DNA of 64,000 nt, taken from Gentiana macrophylla (taxonomy: Eukaryota > Streptophyta > Magnoliopsida > Gentianales > Gentianaceae). Of the stretch, positions 21,159-33,115 are shown piece after piece. Numbering within the stretch: the first letter of the stretch is position 1; each line of letters opens with the position of its first letter. The stretch is taken from contig CM047806.1 in NCBI GenBank assembly GCA_026214975.1, positions 101,758,239-101,822,238 on the forward strand, written 5' to 3'. The notes below the pieces were generated by a model that did no database searches, was not told the DNA's origin, and worked only from the letters and a program-made list of their open reading frames with translations. Position numbers and translations under genes: made by a program.

Positions 21159-22651
21159 CAAGAATTTGACGTAGAAATCCGAGATAAGAAAGGAAGTGAG
21201 AACGTGGTGGCCGATCATCTATCGCGCTTACAATTAGAGGATGGTGAGGAATTACCTGAGATAGGAGAATCTTTTCCTGATGAACAACTTTTCTCCATCA
21301 CCACCATCGGGGGACATGATGATTGTGCTGCAGTTTCTTCACGAATAGAGGTTGTGAAGGAGAAGAAGCAACCATGGTTTAGTTTGTTTGTCAATTATCT
21401 ATCCGCAAAGTACCTACCGCCGAATTTCATTGTCCTAGAAAGGAAAAAATTCTTTAAAGATCTTAGACACTATTATTGGGATGAGCCTTATTTATTTAAG
21501 CTAGATCTCGATAATATTTTTCAAGATGTGTGCCCAAGAAGAATATAATGATATCCTCAAGCATTGTCATTCCTATGAAGTTGGAGGACACTACGGGGAG
21601 AAAAACCGCGGCTAAGGTCCTCCAATGCGGTTTTATTGGCCGACATTGTTTAAGGATGCACACCAATATGCAAAGGCATGTCATGCTTGTCAAATGACAG
21701 TAATATTTCAAGGAGGAATGAGATGCCACTCAAGAGCATCTTAGAAGTGGAGCTTTTTGACGCTTGGGGAATAGATTTTGTTGGACCCTTCACTTCATCA
21801 TTATCTAACCGATATATCTTAGTCATTGCTGATTATGTATCCAAATGGGTTGAGGCCATTGCTTCCCTACTAACGATGCTAGGGTTGTGGTTAGATTCTT
21901 GAAGAAGAACATCTTTACAAGGTTTGGGACGCCTAGTAGGCGATTATAAGCTACAATGGTAGTCATTTCGCAATAAACCTTTGAAAGGTCGATGATCAAG
22001 TATGGGGTTCGACATAAGCTAGCAACCGCATATCACCCCCTGACACTAGTGGGCGGTAGAAGTCACCAATCGAGAGATAAAGCGATCCTCGAAAAACTGC
22101 ATTACGACTAGGAAGGATTGGTCGTTACGCTTAGACGACGCTTTATGGGCTTATAGGACTGCATATAAAACCTCGATTGGAATGTCACCATATAGGATTG
22201 TTTTTGGAAAGGCATGTCATCTACCAGAGATGGAGCACCGGGCCACGTGGGCAACAAGGATGCTAAATTTTGATGAAACGCTGGCCGGTGAGAAGAGGAT
22301 GTTAGAATTAACTCGCTTCGAGGAGTTTCGCTTAGAGGCATACGAGAATGCCAAGATTTTCAAGGAGCGCACGAAGAAGTTCCATGACAAGAAGATTCGG
22401 ATAGGACCTTTCAAGAGGGTGATCTGGTTCTCTTGTACACCAAGGCTTAAGACTCTTCCCGGGTAAGTTGAAATCAAGATGGTGTGGCCCATTTCAAGTA
22501 CAACAAGTCTTTCCTTCGGAGCGGTGGAGCTATTCAATTTCAAAGACGAGTCCAGATTTGTGGTCAATGGACATCGCATTAAGCATTATCACGGGCTTCC
22601 TCCTCGCATCGAGGAGGAGGTTTTGTACCTCGATGACCCTGCCTATGAATA
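21159..22651 (+). pseudogene. Athila-type pol, RNase H end and integrase
   Basis: Starts inside RNase H with EFDVEIRDKKGSENVVADHL, then SRLQ. The integrase follows in several frames: zinc-binding part HCHSYEVGGHYG, ACHACQ (21560-21690), catalytic start [12 protein letters not shown] (first Asp) and [10 protein letters not shown] (21750-21870), region around the second Asp degraded (21960-22000), then MSPYRIVFGKACHLPEMEH (22182-), FKERTKKFHDKKI, LKSRWCGPFQVQQVFP, and in another frame FVVNGHRIKHYHGLPP at the end. LKSRW.GPF and NGHR.KHYHG mark the Athila/Tat integrase C-terminus. At least four frameshifts or stops are present. Confidence 0.88.
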
Positions 22652-24071
22652 AATCATCTTGAGCCGAGTCGAGCTAGCGACTATAAACTTAGAACTACTA
22701 CCTATACCTATCTTCTTCTTTTTTCGCTTTTCTTTTTTAATAAAGTAGCATGCGCCTATCACGGTTTTTTCATCTCGCCATGTTCCGAGTCTAAGTTCGA
22801 ATAAACGAGGTTTTTTCCTTGATAGCCATCATGTGAGTTTTTATTTAGGTTTAAATCCTTTTGGTCTTGTCCATGGCGGTATAAAGTAAAGTGGCTTAAA
22901 TCGTAATTAGATATCTATATATAATTACCGCCACGTTATTTTATAACTTCCATGTACATGGTATTTTACGGTTTCGTGGAGCTTGTTTGTTTATCCAGAT
23001 GTGTTTGTCTCTCCACGCCAGGCCGATGATTACCCGATATTGTTCCTTTACTTGGGGGCCGTTTCCGTAGCTAAGTCTTTCATCTTGAACTCATTTATTT
23101 TTGTCATTGAGGACAATGCCATGTTTAAGTGGGGCGGGAATTAGCTATATATTGTGCTATATGTTGAAAAAGTCAAGGGAACGGAATATCGAGACAATAT
23201 TGAGCCAAATATTTAACTCGTGCACTTTAAACTTGTGAAGTTCTTCTACTTAGAATTGATAGAAACGAACCAAGTCGTGTGAGTACGTGGTCATATTATA
23301 CTTTTGCGATAAATTGTTAGTAGACTTAAGGATATTCATGCCAACAATTGCAAGTAGTTAGGTATTGTTCAATTACTCAACATGTGAATCGCTTAGTACC
23401 GCTTTGAGTTATAATAATTGGAAGAAGTATGTGTACATTATGAGATAATTGGTTATGAGGACCTAGTGTCGACATTTGTCGATCGATGTATTCTCGATCT
23501 TCTAGCCAACAAAAGCGGAGTAATAAGCTTGGGACGCACTGTGTTTGACAATGCATTAAAACACTGGCTTGTAGTAACATTACCAAAGTAGCCCTGCGCT
23601 TGTGGTAATATTCGATGCTATGTTTAATCTAAGATAGGGGATACTCTATGAAAAGTTTTCTTCCTTGAGATTAGTAGTATTCGAAAAGTATGCACAAAAT
23701 TGAAAATTTCAATTTTTAGAGGCTTTGAGTAGTACTCGGTCTCCAAGTCCAAAACCCTATAGATACGCTTCTTGCTTATTGTTCTAGTGCTTTAACCATT
23801 ATGAGGCATAAGAAGTATGAATACCGATGTTGGTGAATTTAGATATGAAGTCCAGATAAACTCTAATCTTGCTACATTTATATAAAACCAATGCACATGC
23901 ACACAATCACTTCGATTCATAGCGAGTAATGAATAATGCTTATCTTATGAGCATGACCGGTATGAGTTGACTCGGTTTCTTGTGTAAGTATCGCTTGACC
24001 ACGAAAATTTGTCTTGGGAATAACTTGTTGATGCTTTGTTCGGGACGGCAAAGTTTAAGTGGGGCATTTGT
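22652..24071 (+). other. 3' untranslated region of the Athila element with two polypurine tracts
   Basis: Non-coding. GTTTAAGTGGGGCGGG at 23123-23138 and GTTTAAGTGGGGCATT at 24053-24068 are two polypurine-type motifs, the second next to the LTR. Each is preceded by a short inverted repeat: ATTGAGGACAAT at 23106-23117, and CTTTG/CAAAG arms at about 24033-24054. Confidence 0.7.
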
Positions 24072-25660
24072 TGATGAGCTAAAATATACCTATTTATGTC
24101 ATCAATTATAACCTTAAATCGGAGTTAATTATATATATTTCATATTTAATCACGTGTTTATATTTATTATTTAATGATAAGTGATTATTAATATGATAAT
24201 TGGTATTTAGTCGCTTTTATTATAAAAGAGCAATTAATTGTGTGATAAATGCTGATTTTGCAGATCATGATAAATCGGGAAGATAATTATCACGCAACCG
24301 GAGATCTCAAGATAAAAGAGAAGAAAATCGAGCATTGAAGAAAAGATAAAATCGATCAATTCAAAAGCATGGAGTGGGGAACAAGTCGATTTAAGCCAAA
24401 TTGAAAACGCCAGAAAGAGGAGGCTCGGTCGATCGAGCCATGCCATTCGGTCGACCGAGCTTGTAGTTCGGTCACCCGAGCCTAATGTGATAAATGCATG
24501 TCAATCTTCCGATTCTCCTATGTCGGCTACAACTCCTATATAAACAAAGAGCCGATATGCCGAAAGACACACCACTACAACACAAAACAATTCATACAAT
24601 TTTAGCTTTTAAGTTTTAGTTTTATTTTCTTTATGTTCGTTCATTGTGGAATCGCTGGATTCTCCGATTAGGAGCGCATTAAAGAGTGGGAGTCACTCTC
24701 GCCTTCGAGGGTATGACTATTCAATTATGCAATCTTCATTTGTAGATCTGATGTATTTTATTATGGAGTAGTTTTTATTTGTATTGATTGCGTGATGTAG
24801 ATTTATTTAAGAACCCATGTGTTTAGGTTAGAAACGTTAAGAAGTAATCATGATTTGTACCAACACAGAACGTGTGTTCGTCGATCGAGACATGTCACTC
24901 GGTCGCCCGAGTCTTGTCGCTCGGGTCGACCGAGCGTAGCGATGTGTAGGGCAATATTATGATCGGCTTCGACTCACGCCGATTCTCTCGAATTGGCATT
25001 AAAACGAGTAATTAAACCCGATCAACTTAGTTATTCGTCATCATAATTTAACATGAAACCCAAAAAGTGATTGTTACTTAGGATATAGATTGAATCGGCA
25101 TCTAAGAAGTACGCCTTACCCTAGAATGTTGCTTAGATGAGGTTACGGTTTATACCGGCATCCCTAGTCTCGTAATTGTGTCGGGTTATATGAGATGGAG
25201 GCATTAAAAAGCTAAGTCACGTAATGGAGGCACGATGATTTAGATGGCCTAATCGGAGCTAAATCTACCTTAGGATGACTCCTCGTAGTCATAATAATTA
25301 ATCTTTAACGCTTGTTTTGTCTCGTTATCGCCCTAATTCACATGGGGAGTTATAATCTACTAGCGTAATCAATACTATTCGCTTAGATAATATCAACCGT
25401 ATTATCCGTGTTTTAGTAGTCTTTAGTCCGCCTTTGTGGTCTTTTGTGTCTTGTGGTTGTCACATGCTTTTATTTTCTCAGATTTAGTTGGTCGTAGAAC
25501 GCCTTTCAATTTAGTTCTAATAGGATAAAGTTGTGTTTTTATTTGTGCCGAGTCTCTGTGGGATCGACTCGACTCTATCTAGCTATACTACAATTGAACC
25601 TAGTTCTCTTGCTAGTGTGTTAGTAGGCATCGAGTTAATAATTTAACTTGACCTCCATCA
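24072..25660 (+). repeat. 3' LTR of the Athila element
   Basis: 1,589 bp, starting TGATGAGCTAAAAT and ending CTCCATCA, so TGATG and CATCA form terminal inverted repeats. A TATA box (TATATAAA, 24537-24544) lies 60-110 bp downstream of three palindromic motifs of the type CTCGGTCGAYCGAGC (24422-24481). A second palindrome cluster lies at 24876-24936. The right edge coincides with the point where element D's integrase frame resumes. Confidence 0.85.
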
Positions 25661-27098
25661 CTATCATGCCACAATTTTCTCATTTTGTAGTCTCTTCAAT
25701 AGCAGTTCACATATCTTTTGACGTGTCTAACTTTTATTGTTCATAAAGATTACTCAAGTGTATCTTGAATAATCATCCACAATTACCGGAGTGTACTTTT
25801 TCCTAGTTTTGCTTGTTTGTGTTACTGGTCCAAAAAGATCCATGTGCATCAGCTCTAAAACTCTTTTGGTAGATTGTTGTGTCTTTGATTTGAAGCTTGC
25901 TTTTGTTTGTTTTTCTTGTTGAAAGGCATCACATATTCCATCTTTCTTGTATGTGATTTCAGGTAGTCCTATCACCAGCTTCTTCTTTACCCACTGATTG
26001 ATATCATCGAAGTTTGGATGATTCAAATTCTTGTGCCATAAGAAGTTGAGTTCTAATTTTGTATGTACTATGAGGCAGGTTTCTGGTACAACAGTGGTCT
26101 AGTCAACAACATACATATTTTTTTGTCTTCTTTTAGCAAGTACAACTTGTTGTCCCATCTCACTCATGACAATGCAATGATATTTGTCAAAAGTGACTTG
26201 ATATCCCATGTCACAAAACTGACTTGTACTCAGTAGATTGTAGTCCAGTCCTTCAACATATGCAACATTCTTGATTGTAAGTCCATTTTTCACCAACTTG
26301 CCATATCCTCTGGTATATCCAGGTCTGTCCTTGCTTCCAAAGTTGACTTTTGATCCATCTTGGGCAGTAAAACCCACCAGCCAGTGTTTTCTCTTGGTCA
26401 ATTGTCTGGAACATCAATTGTCAATGTACCAGACACCCTACAAAACAATTTAATATGTTTTAGGTACCCAAATCTGCTTGGGTCCATGGTGGTCAGTGGT
26501 AAGCACAACCCTTGGAAAATTTCCATAAGTTATTCTTTGAAAAGTGTTGCACTTTCTTTCATATATGTATGCTACATTTACATAAAATCTAGTGTTTGGT
26601 TGTGTAGCATTTACATATGTTTTCTCTCGCCTTTTGGTACATAGTGCTGTGCAAAGTGATCTTTGTTGTTAGAAGCATAAGCATAACTATAAGATTGTTG
26701 TCTGTTAGGAACAGCCTTATATTGTGGTCTCTGCTGAGGAATTTGTTGAGCCCTCTGTTGAGGTCTCTGCTGAGTTCTTTGCTAATTCCACTGCTGAGGT
26801 ATAGCCTAAGCATTATGGTTAAACTTCTTGTTTCTAATAACAAAGGTGAATATTCCAATGTTCATCAAGAGGAACATTCTCGCATTCCCCCGAGATAAGT
26901 ATCCTTGAATGATTAACATTCTAGGATTTGACATTATTATCCTTGGAATATTTCTCGGTTCTTTTTCTTCGTGGTCCAACAAACCTTGCAAAGAAGTCTC
27001 ATTATCGCGAGGTCTAGAGGGTGCATCAAACCTACCTTTATAATTACCATTTTTGTTTGGTACTGTTGTCCCTTTGGACTTCTTATTTTGCTTTCTTA
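25661..27098 (-). pseudogene. Element D gag-pol linker, protease remnant, pre-integrase and integrase
   Basis: The linker GPKQIWVPK lies at about 26490-26464. The protease active-site region at about 26430 reads W-Y-I-D-N-stop-C-S-R, so the catalytic glycine codon is a stop. The pre-integrase segment follows at 26401-26099 (FTAQDGSKVNFGSKDRPGY, GLTIKNVAYVEGLDYNLLS, NMYVVD). The integrase at 26026-25661 shows HPNFDDINQWVKKKLVIGLP, a zinc-binding region with a decayed second cysteine pair, MHMDLFGPV (first catalytic Asp), VDDYSRYT and, in another frame, FMNNK. The frame is cut at 25660 by the Athila LTR. The upstream part 26460-27098 (Q/R-rich frames) is badly decayed. Confidence 0.85.
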
Positions 27099-27103
27099 AA
27101 GCA

Positions 27104-28805
27104 TGTTGGACTTATTTTTAAGTTTTAGTGATGAGTGCCGGACTAGTCATTATATAGAGCAAAGGCAAAAAGATGTCTAGATCAAATGTATAGGTTTATT
27201 GGACTTTGATCTTGTATAGGTTTGATCAAACAAGCATCAGAAAGGTCACCGACTTACATCAATGAGACTTGTCTATATCGAAGAGGTACCTAGGTCAAGA
27301 GACTAGTTAGGAACCTTCAAGACCAAGGCAATGAGGGCTCAAACTCGCTTATTGAAGGCTAAGGGATCAAACTTAGTAATTAAAGTCAAGGATATGGAAT
27401 CGCAATTTAGGGAAGTCTCAGATGACCTAAATCGATTACATATACCTTGTGTACAAGGTCTAAGTTCCACAAGTTAAATGGTGATTGGAAATTGGTTATG
27501 ATTAAATGGTGTAATCTAACTTCACAAATAAAAGTTAGATAAAAGAAGTCAGCTGCATTGTCTTATAGACACATCAAAATATGGATCAGCTGACTGATAT
27601 GTATTTCAGCAGACTTATGATCACAGGAACCTGCTGATACATACATTTCGAATTATTCAAGATTACATTGGAAGATTACAAGAAAGGGACAGCTAACAAC
27701 CTCTGATTTTATCAAACAAATCAATGGTTAAGATTAAAGGGACGTTGGGATGATTCAGACCTTTATCCAATGGATATAAGTCAAAGGGTGGACAGACTGT
27801 AGACTGTCAAAAAGGAATCTGATAGTGTCAGTACTATGAACAGTGACAGAAAGCAAGTCAAATAGGACAAATCTGAAACGGCTATGTTTGAATTTCAAAC
27901 ATAAGTCATAAGGATTCCTACCTATAAATAGAGGACTCCTAATTCAGATACAAGTGATGAAAATTAAGGATCTATCTTGAGCAATCGAATTAAATCGATC
28001 CAAACACCTGCAATGACCCTACATGAGCATAAGGCTCACCGATCCAAAGAAATTTCTTCAAGTGTAATCAGATTCAAGCTACATCAAGTTTACACACTTG
28101 AAGACATCAAGTCAGCTCGATCATATCATCCTGATCAAGTCTGCCGAAGTCGAATCATTTACTTGATTCAATTTTCTTTTACAAGAAATCTCATCAAGAC
28201 AAGTGAAGCACATCTCAGTGTGTCAAGGATCGTTGTTTGTGGTGGAGCCGGTGAAGAGGTAATCCTACCCTTCAAGGACCAAGTGGAAGACTTTGGAGCA
28301 AAGAATCCTACATGTTCCAAGTGTTCGGTTTGTGAAGCCATAGTTACTTGGTGAAGGACAAGAAACTTAGGATTTCTATAATCGCTATCTCAAGAATCTC
28401 TACTAAATTACCTCCAACATCACAGAGAAGAGTGGACTCGGACAGATTACACCACCTGAACCACTATAAAATCTGCCACTTACTTTCTGCATTTATATTC
28501 GCATTTAGTTTATCTAGCACATCAACCTATTGAATCTAGCAACCGAATCACACACATGCACTCATCGAGTATCTAATACTTGGTATCATATTTAACAACA
28601 AGTAATAAGGCTTAATTTTTGATATATTTCCATCAAGACAAATTCAAGAAACTCAACAAATAAATAGACTATCGAGTATCATCGGACTACTTACAAGTCA
28701 AAGAGGTCTGTGAAGTTGCTTGAGTTTGTTAACTCCAAAGTTTTAAGTGTTAAGTTTATTCACCCCCCCTCTAAACTTAACCAAATCCTTTTCAAGGGAC
28801 CAACA
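27104..28805 (+). repeat. Solo LTR of the element D family
   Basis: 1,702 bp, starting TGTTGGACTTATTTT and ending CAAGGGACCAACA, flanked by perfect duplications AAGCA (27099-27103 and 28806-28810). It matches the element D 5' LTR (50176-51859) read on the opposite strand. No PBS or coding follows; element D's own gag resumes instead. A TATA box CTATAAATAG lies at about 27923. Since it interrupts a member of its own family, the family was active after element D had settled. Confidence 0.93.
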
Positions 28806-28810
28806 AAGCA

Positions 28811-29585
28811 TTTTCAGCAGGCTTTACTGCTTCAGCAACCTTTTGAGGTATTGGATCTTGTGCAGGTAACTTAGGACCAATTCTAGCACTAGGTTTAGCG
28901 GCCTTACTTGATCCATCCTTAGAGGGTTGTTTAGTGTCAAACCCAAGGCATGTTCTATCACCATAAGGCTTCCTGAATTTGAAGGCAGTTGTGGAACTTG
29001 ATTGTGCCACAGATTCAGTTGTTGTTGCAGGTGCAGTAGACTTATGCTGAATCTATCCATGATCAATTTCCTTGTCCTTGAAAATTCATAATTCAGCATA
29101 CAACCTTTGAATCTATGATTGGAGTGAATCTATCTCTGCCTTCAATGCCTCATAGCCAGATTGTATCATCCTTAGTTGATTAAGGAGGGCATCTACAGGT
29201 TCCTCCAAATCAGTATTCCTAAGATTGGAACCACCAGTTGATGAACATTCACTTGCAGCACGGGTATTGTTGGATAAAGTATTGTATACCTCCTCAGTGT
29301 CATCCATATATGCCATGAGAGCAGTGTCATCTGATTCATTTCCTTTTTCAGACTCCACATCATAGCCCGATTTATCATCAAGAACTAAAGCTTTCTTGGT
29401 AAATCTCCTCACGACCTTTTGTTTCAAAGAGAACAGAGAGTCTGGTCTAAAGTTTCCAGGATTTTTGCTATTAAAGCATAGATAGTCAGGATCCCTCTTT
29501 GTTTTAACTTTGGACATTATGGTTTGATATGTTAGGGTTTCTTGCAGTTGAAGCATAAAAAGTCATGATTCTTCTTTGATCCTTC
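28811..29585 (-). pseudogene. Element D gag, zinc knuckle and C-terminal region
   Basis: At 29560-29520 a CX2CX4HX4C zinc knuckle can be read (CFNCKKP.HIKP.CP) with two stops in place of residues. A shift then leads into the 147-codon frame 29556-29113, which is acidic (SGYDVESEKGNESDDTALMA) and coiled-coil-like at its end (EALKAEIDSLQS). A further frame at 29010-28811 carries KPYGDRTCLGFD, the glycine-rich linker before the protease. It ends at the AAGCA duplication of the solo LTR and continues at 27098. Confidence 0.8.
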
Positions 29586-29590
29586 CTTCT

Positions 29591-31377
29591 TGTTGGAAAT
29601 AAAATTTATGTTTTGATGATGATTCATCAGTTATCTTAATTGATATATTAAACCCCATTGATGAAGTGTCATAACTAACTGTTATAGTGCAAAGCAAAAA
29701 GATTTCTAGAAATCAATGTATAGGATTTAATAGAATCTGATATTTGTATAAGTTAACTCAGCAAAGAATTGTAATAAATCTAGGATGAGAACTGAGAAAA
29801 CAAGAAACTGATTTGTTGAGCTAAGTTCATAGCCAAAGATTAATCAGCTTTGAGAACTGACTAAGAGCACACCTACTGAACTGAAGAAGGTAAGTTCGCT
29901 GTGGGACACAGACTCGGTTGACTTATCTAGAACTGAAGAACTGAGGGTTCAGACTCAGTTATTGAAAACTGAAGAATTGAGGGTTCAAACTCAGTTTTGA
30001 AGACTTAAGCCGAGACTGTAAAGTTAGAATTCAGGAAAGTCTATGATGACCTGAATTGACTTTATGGATCTTGACAGGAGGACTTAGTGTCATAAGGAAA
30101 ATGATATCTTAGCATAGTTATGAGTTATGGTGTACTCTGATTAAGACAATAATAATCAGATATGAAATAGAGTACTGATTTTTTGAAGAAGAGTAAAAAC
30201 TCAGTTAATGCTCTTGAGCTGAAAACTGACTAAAACAAGCTTTCATGCTAAGGTCAAGGAAAGATGAAAGAAAATCTGACCGTTATAAAGATAACAACTT
30301 TATTGAATCCACAGAAATGTCAGAAAGGACACTGACATATATCAGGACAAGCGAAACCACTAACGGATACAAGGATTCAAGTTCTAACGTTCGATTTCAT
30401 CTAACCGTTGGTGAAACCCCTATAAATATATTACTTATCACAATTAAAGTGTGGAATTCTATGATTCATTCTAGTCAAGAAAGATTATCTAAAGTAGGAG
30501 GGTAAAACAAGAGAATTCCTGCTAAGTGCTTTATTGCAAGATCAAGAAACCTTCAAGTGTTCATAAGCATTCAAGGAAAGATCAAGAACAACACTAGAAG
30601 AGAAAAAACGAACCTGGGCATATTTTATATCTAGAAGAAGAAGCTCGAAACACAATTTGAATCATAATTATTGATTCAAGTCTCAACTTTGATTTTATCA
30701 AAGGTTCGGACTATGAAACACCAAGAAGGTGTGAAGGATAGATTGAGTGCAAATGTGAAGACTGTGTTTGTGTAGAACTGGTGAAGAGGCAATTCTACCC
30801 TCTAAGGACCAGTGTAGGAAGCTTAGTTCAAACAACAATTCTACCTTTTGAAGACTGAAGCTGAGAGATTGTGAAGCTAGGGATTAGTGTAGGACAATCA
30901 CGTGTTTAGAATTTACTTTGTGTCTTGTAACTTTAAACCTCAAGAACATAGTGGATTTGGCCTCCTACATCACAGGAGAAGAGAGGACTGACATGATTAC
31001 ACCACCTGGAACCTCTATAATCTCTGTCTTATTTACTTACTTACTTTACGCATTTATTTACTGCCTCTAAGATTATATTGCACCTGATCACAGACTCAGC
31101 ACATAAGAAACTGAGTCAGCACAGCATTACACTGCATTATATTTAGATGAACTGATAAGCTCAAGTTTTATTTAAAGGCTTAACTTTATCCAATGCCGGT
31201 TAACCCAGTTAAGGATAAGTCAGTTCTGACTTATACTCAACTAAGTTAGCTTAACTCCACACTAGTTTAAAGCTGAACTCAATCTGACTAAGATTCAGTT
31301 TTCAGTTAGGTTTTTGGGGACAAGTTTATTCACCCCTCCATCTGTAAACTTGTGTTAGCCTTTCCAAGGGACCAACA
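29591..31377 (+). repeat. 5' LTR of element B
   Basis: 1,787 bp, TGTTGGAAATAAAATTTATG to AAGGGACCAACA. TATA-like CCCTATAAATATA at about 30418. A 23-base phrase containing GAACTGAGGGTTCA is repeated at 29937-30000. Confidence 0.93.
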
Positions 31378-31378
31378 A

Positions 31379-31393
31379 TTGGTATCGGAGCAG
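31379..31393 (+). other. Primer-binding site of element B
   Basis: TTGGTATCGGAGCAG follows the LTR end. This is the iMet-type site with G in place of A at the ninth base of TGGTATCAGAGC. Element C has the same variant. A degraded second copy of LTR end plus PBS (ACCAACAATTGGTACGGAGC) lies at 31471-31490. Confidence 0.85.
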
Positions 31394-31542
31394 TGCTTCT
31401 GTTTTGAAGAGATCCATAGCTAACTCTCTATATCAAGTTTTTTGCTCGAGATAACTGAGAATCGCTTATTTCGATACCAACAATTGGTACGGAGCAAATC
31501 TTCTACCTTGAAGAGATCTCCGACCGAGTTCCTTCGATTATT

Positions 31543-32745
31543 GCATCATGGAATCACATAATCATTTTAGAAATATGCTCGCTTGTTCCTTTTGAGATCC
31601 GATGAATACAAAAGTAAATTTTAGGCTCGTGGTCGATACTCAAGAAAAGTTGATTGAAACATTCATGGAAGATCCACTCATTACAAACAATGAAGATAAT
31701 GTTGAAATTTTACCCATAAGCTTTGAAAGAAATGATCATGGTGAAAGTGATGAAGAAATCATACTCTTTGGGATGCACTCTAACAAGAAACAATCTTGGA
31801 TTAGATAAAGGAAAACATATAATAGAAGATGAAGAAGCTAGAACTGAAAATTTATCAATCAAACATCATGAGGTAAGTGCTTCTACATCCAACTGTCACA
31901 TTGCCATGAACAATCATCAAAATGAATATTTCAACAAAGACTTGGACATACTCATAAAGAAATTAGAGGAAATTCAAAAGAATTATGAGAATGTTAAAAA
32001 GGAAAAAGATTTTTTGAAAGCTGATGTTCTAAGATTGAATGCTGAGATTAATCGTTTCAAGGCTAACAATGGAATCAAGGAGAATAGCACAACTGATGAA
32101 CTAACAGAAGTGATAAATATAATAGAATCATCAGTTGACCCAATTCCAAGTATTTAGTTTAAACCAGGTAAACCTTTCAAAGACAAAACTGGTTTAGGGT
32201 TTGACAGTCAGCAAAATTCTAAGTTCAGACCTAGTACAGTTGCACCTAAGTTTGTAGCTGCACAAAAGTCAAGAACTCAAAAAACTGACAGAATTGATAG
32301 AACTGACAATTACTCAGTACAGACTCAACCTAAAACTGACAAAATCAGAAAAGCAGCTTAGTGGCAATCCACAAACCGATGATTCTCTACCGAAAAACTC
32401 GAAGGCTAAAAAGGCGAATCGATCGTAGATCGCTTAAAAGAACATTCAAGACTATTCCATCAAGGAATGAAAATCGTTCATGGAATACAAAATTCAGGGG
32501 GAAAGGAAGACTTTTTCCCACTGATGAAGACTGGAATGGACCTATGATTACTCATTTTCACAAAATCCTCAATAAAAAGACGTTCGAGTCAAAAAGCGAA
32601 ATTAGGTGAAAACCGACAATACTCAATCAAAACATCAAGAAAGGTATAACGATAAAACTGATAAGTCATCTAAGACTTACAGAAATACAAAACCTAATCA
32701 AAAGGACCCAAACAGATATGGGTACCAAAGACTTGTTAATTTGTT
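31543..32745 (+). pseudogene. Element B gag remnants with internal deletion
   Basis: A start (MESHNHFRNM) near 31549 leads through a stop into NFRLVVDTQEKLIETFMEDP, the N-terminal copia gag. The gag core and zinc knuckle are then missing. The acidic/coiled-coil region follows (31723-32157; ESDEEI, LDILIKKLEEIQKNYENVKK), then GKPFKDKTGLGFD and, at about 32698-32728, GPKQIWVPK followed by a stop. Compared with element C, the deletion removes the capsid core. Many breaks fall at CTG-like sites. Confidence 0.7.
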
Positions 32746-33115
32746 TTGCAGGAGGAAATTAACTGAATCTTGAAAATGACTAAAGAGTCACCGATTCAAA
32801 TTTTTGACTTCATCAAGCTAGACCTTTACACTAGAGATACACCGCATCTACCATATTTACTGATACAAGCTACGTTTGGCAGAAAAGATATGACCTACGT
32901 CAATCTTAACCGTTCTTCCTCTCCGCTCACCCTCTTTTTCACAATCTCAACGCAAAAAGTAATTGATGACAAAATGTCTTAAAGACCCATCCGAAACTTT
33001 CTAACCCGCTTTACATTACCTACAAATACCCCTCCATTCTCCACAAAATTTCTTTACACTCAGTACTTGCACAATTCCTCTATTAAATCTTATTCCATTC
33101 AACCTTAAAGAAATC
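32746..33115 (+). other. Junction where pol is missing in element B
   Basis: A 70-codon frame at 32770-32982 (MTKESPIQIFDF...) has no recognised domain. In element C this place is occupied by 3 kb of pol. A short leader-like stretch precedes the third ORF start at 33116. Confidence 0.5.

Larger units (their letters stand above)
21159..25660 (+). mobile_element. Athila-type Ty3/gypsy retrotransposon, 3' half
   Basis: Plus-strand element entering from the gap: end of RNase H, integrase, long 3' untranslated region, polypurine tract, 3' LTR. It interrupts the integrase frame of the SIRE-type element D right after KIVA codons at 25661. The 5' LTR, gag, protease and RT are lost in or beyond the gap, so the target duplication cannot be checked. 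Confidence 0.85.

Noticed and set aside
20795..21218. Reading frames rich in R, S, G and H over the minisatellite and the gap
   Set aside because: They follow the 17-bp repeat and the Ns; there is no independent coding signal.
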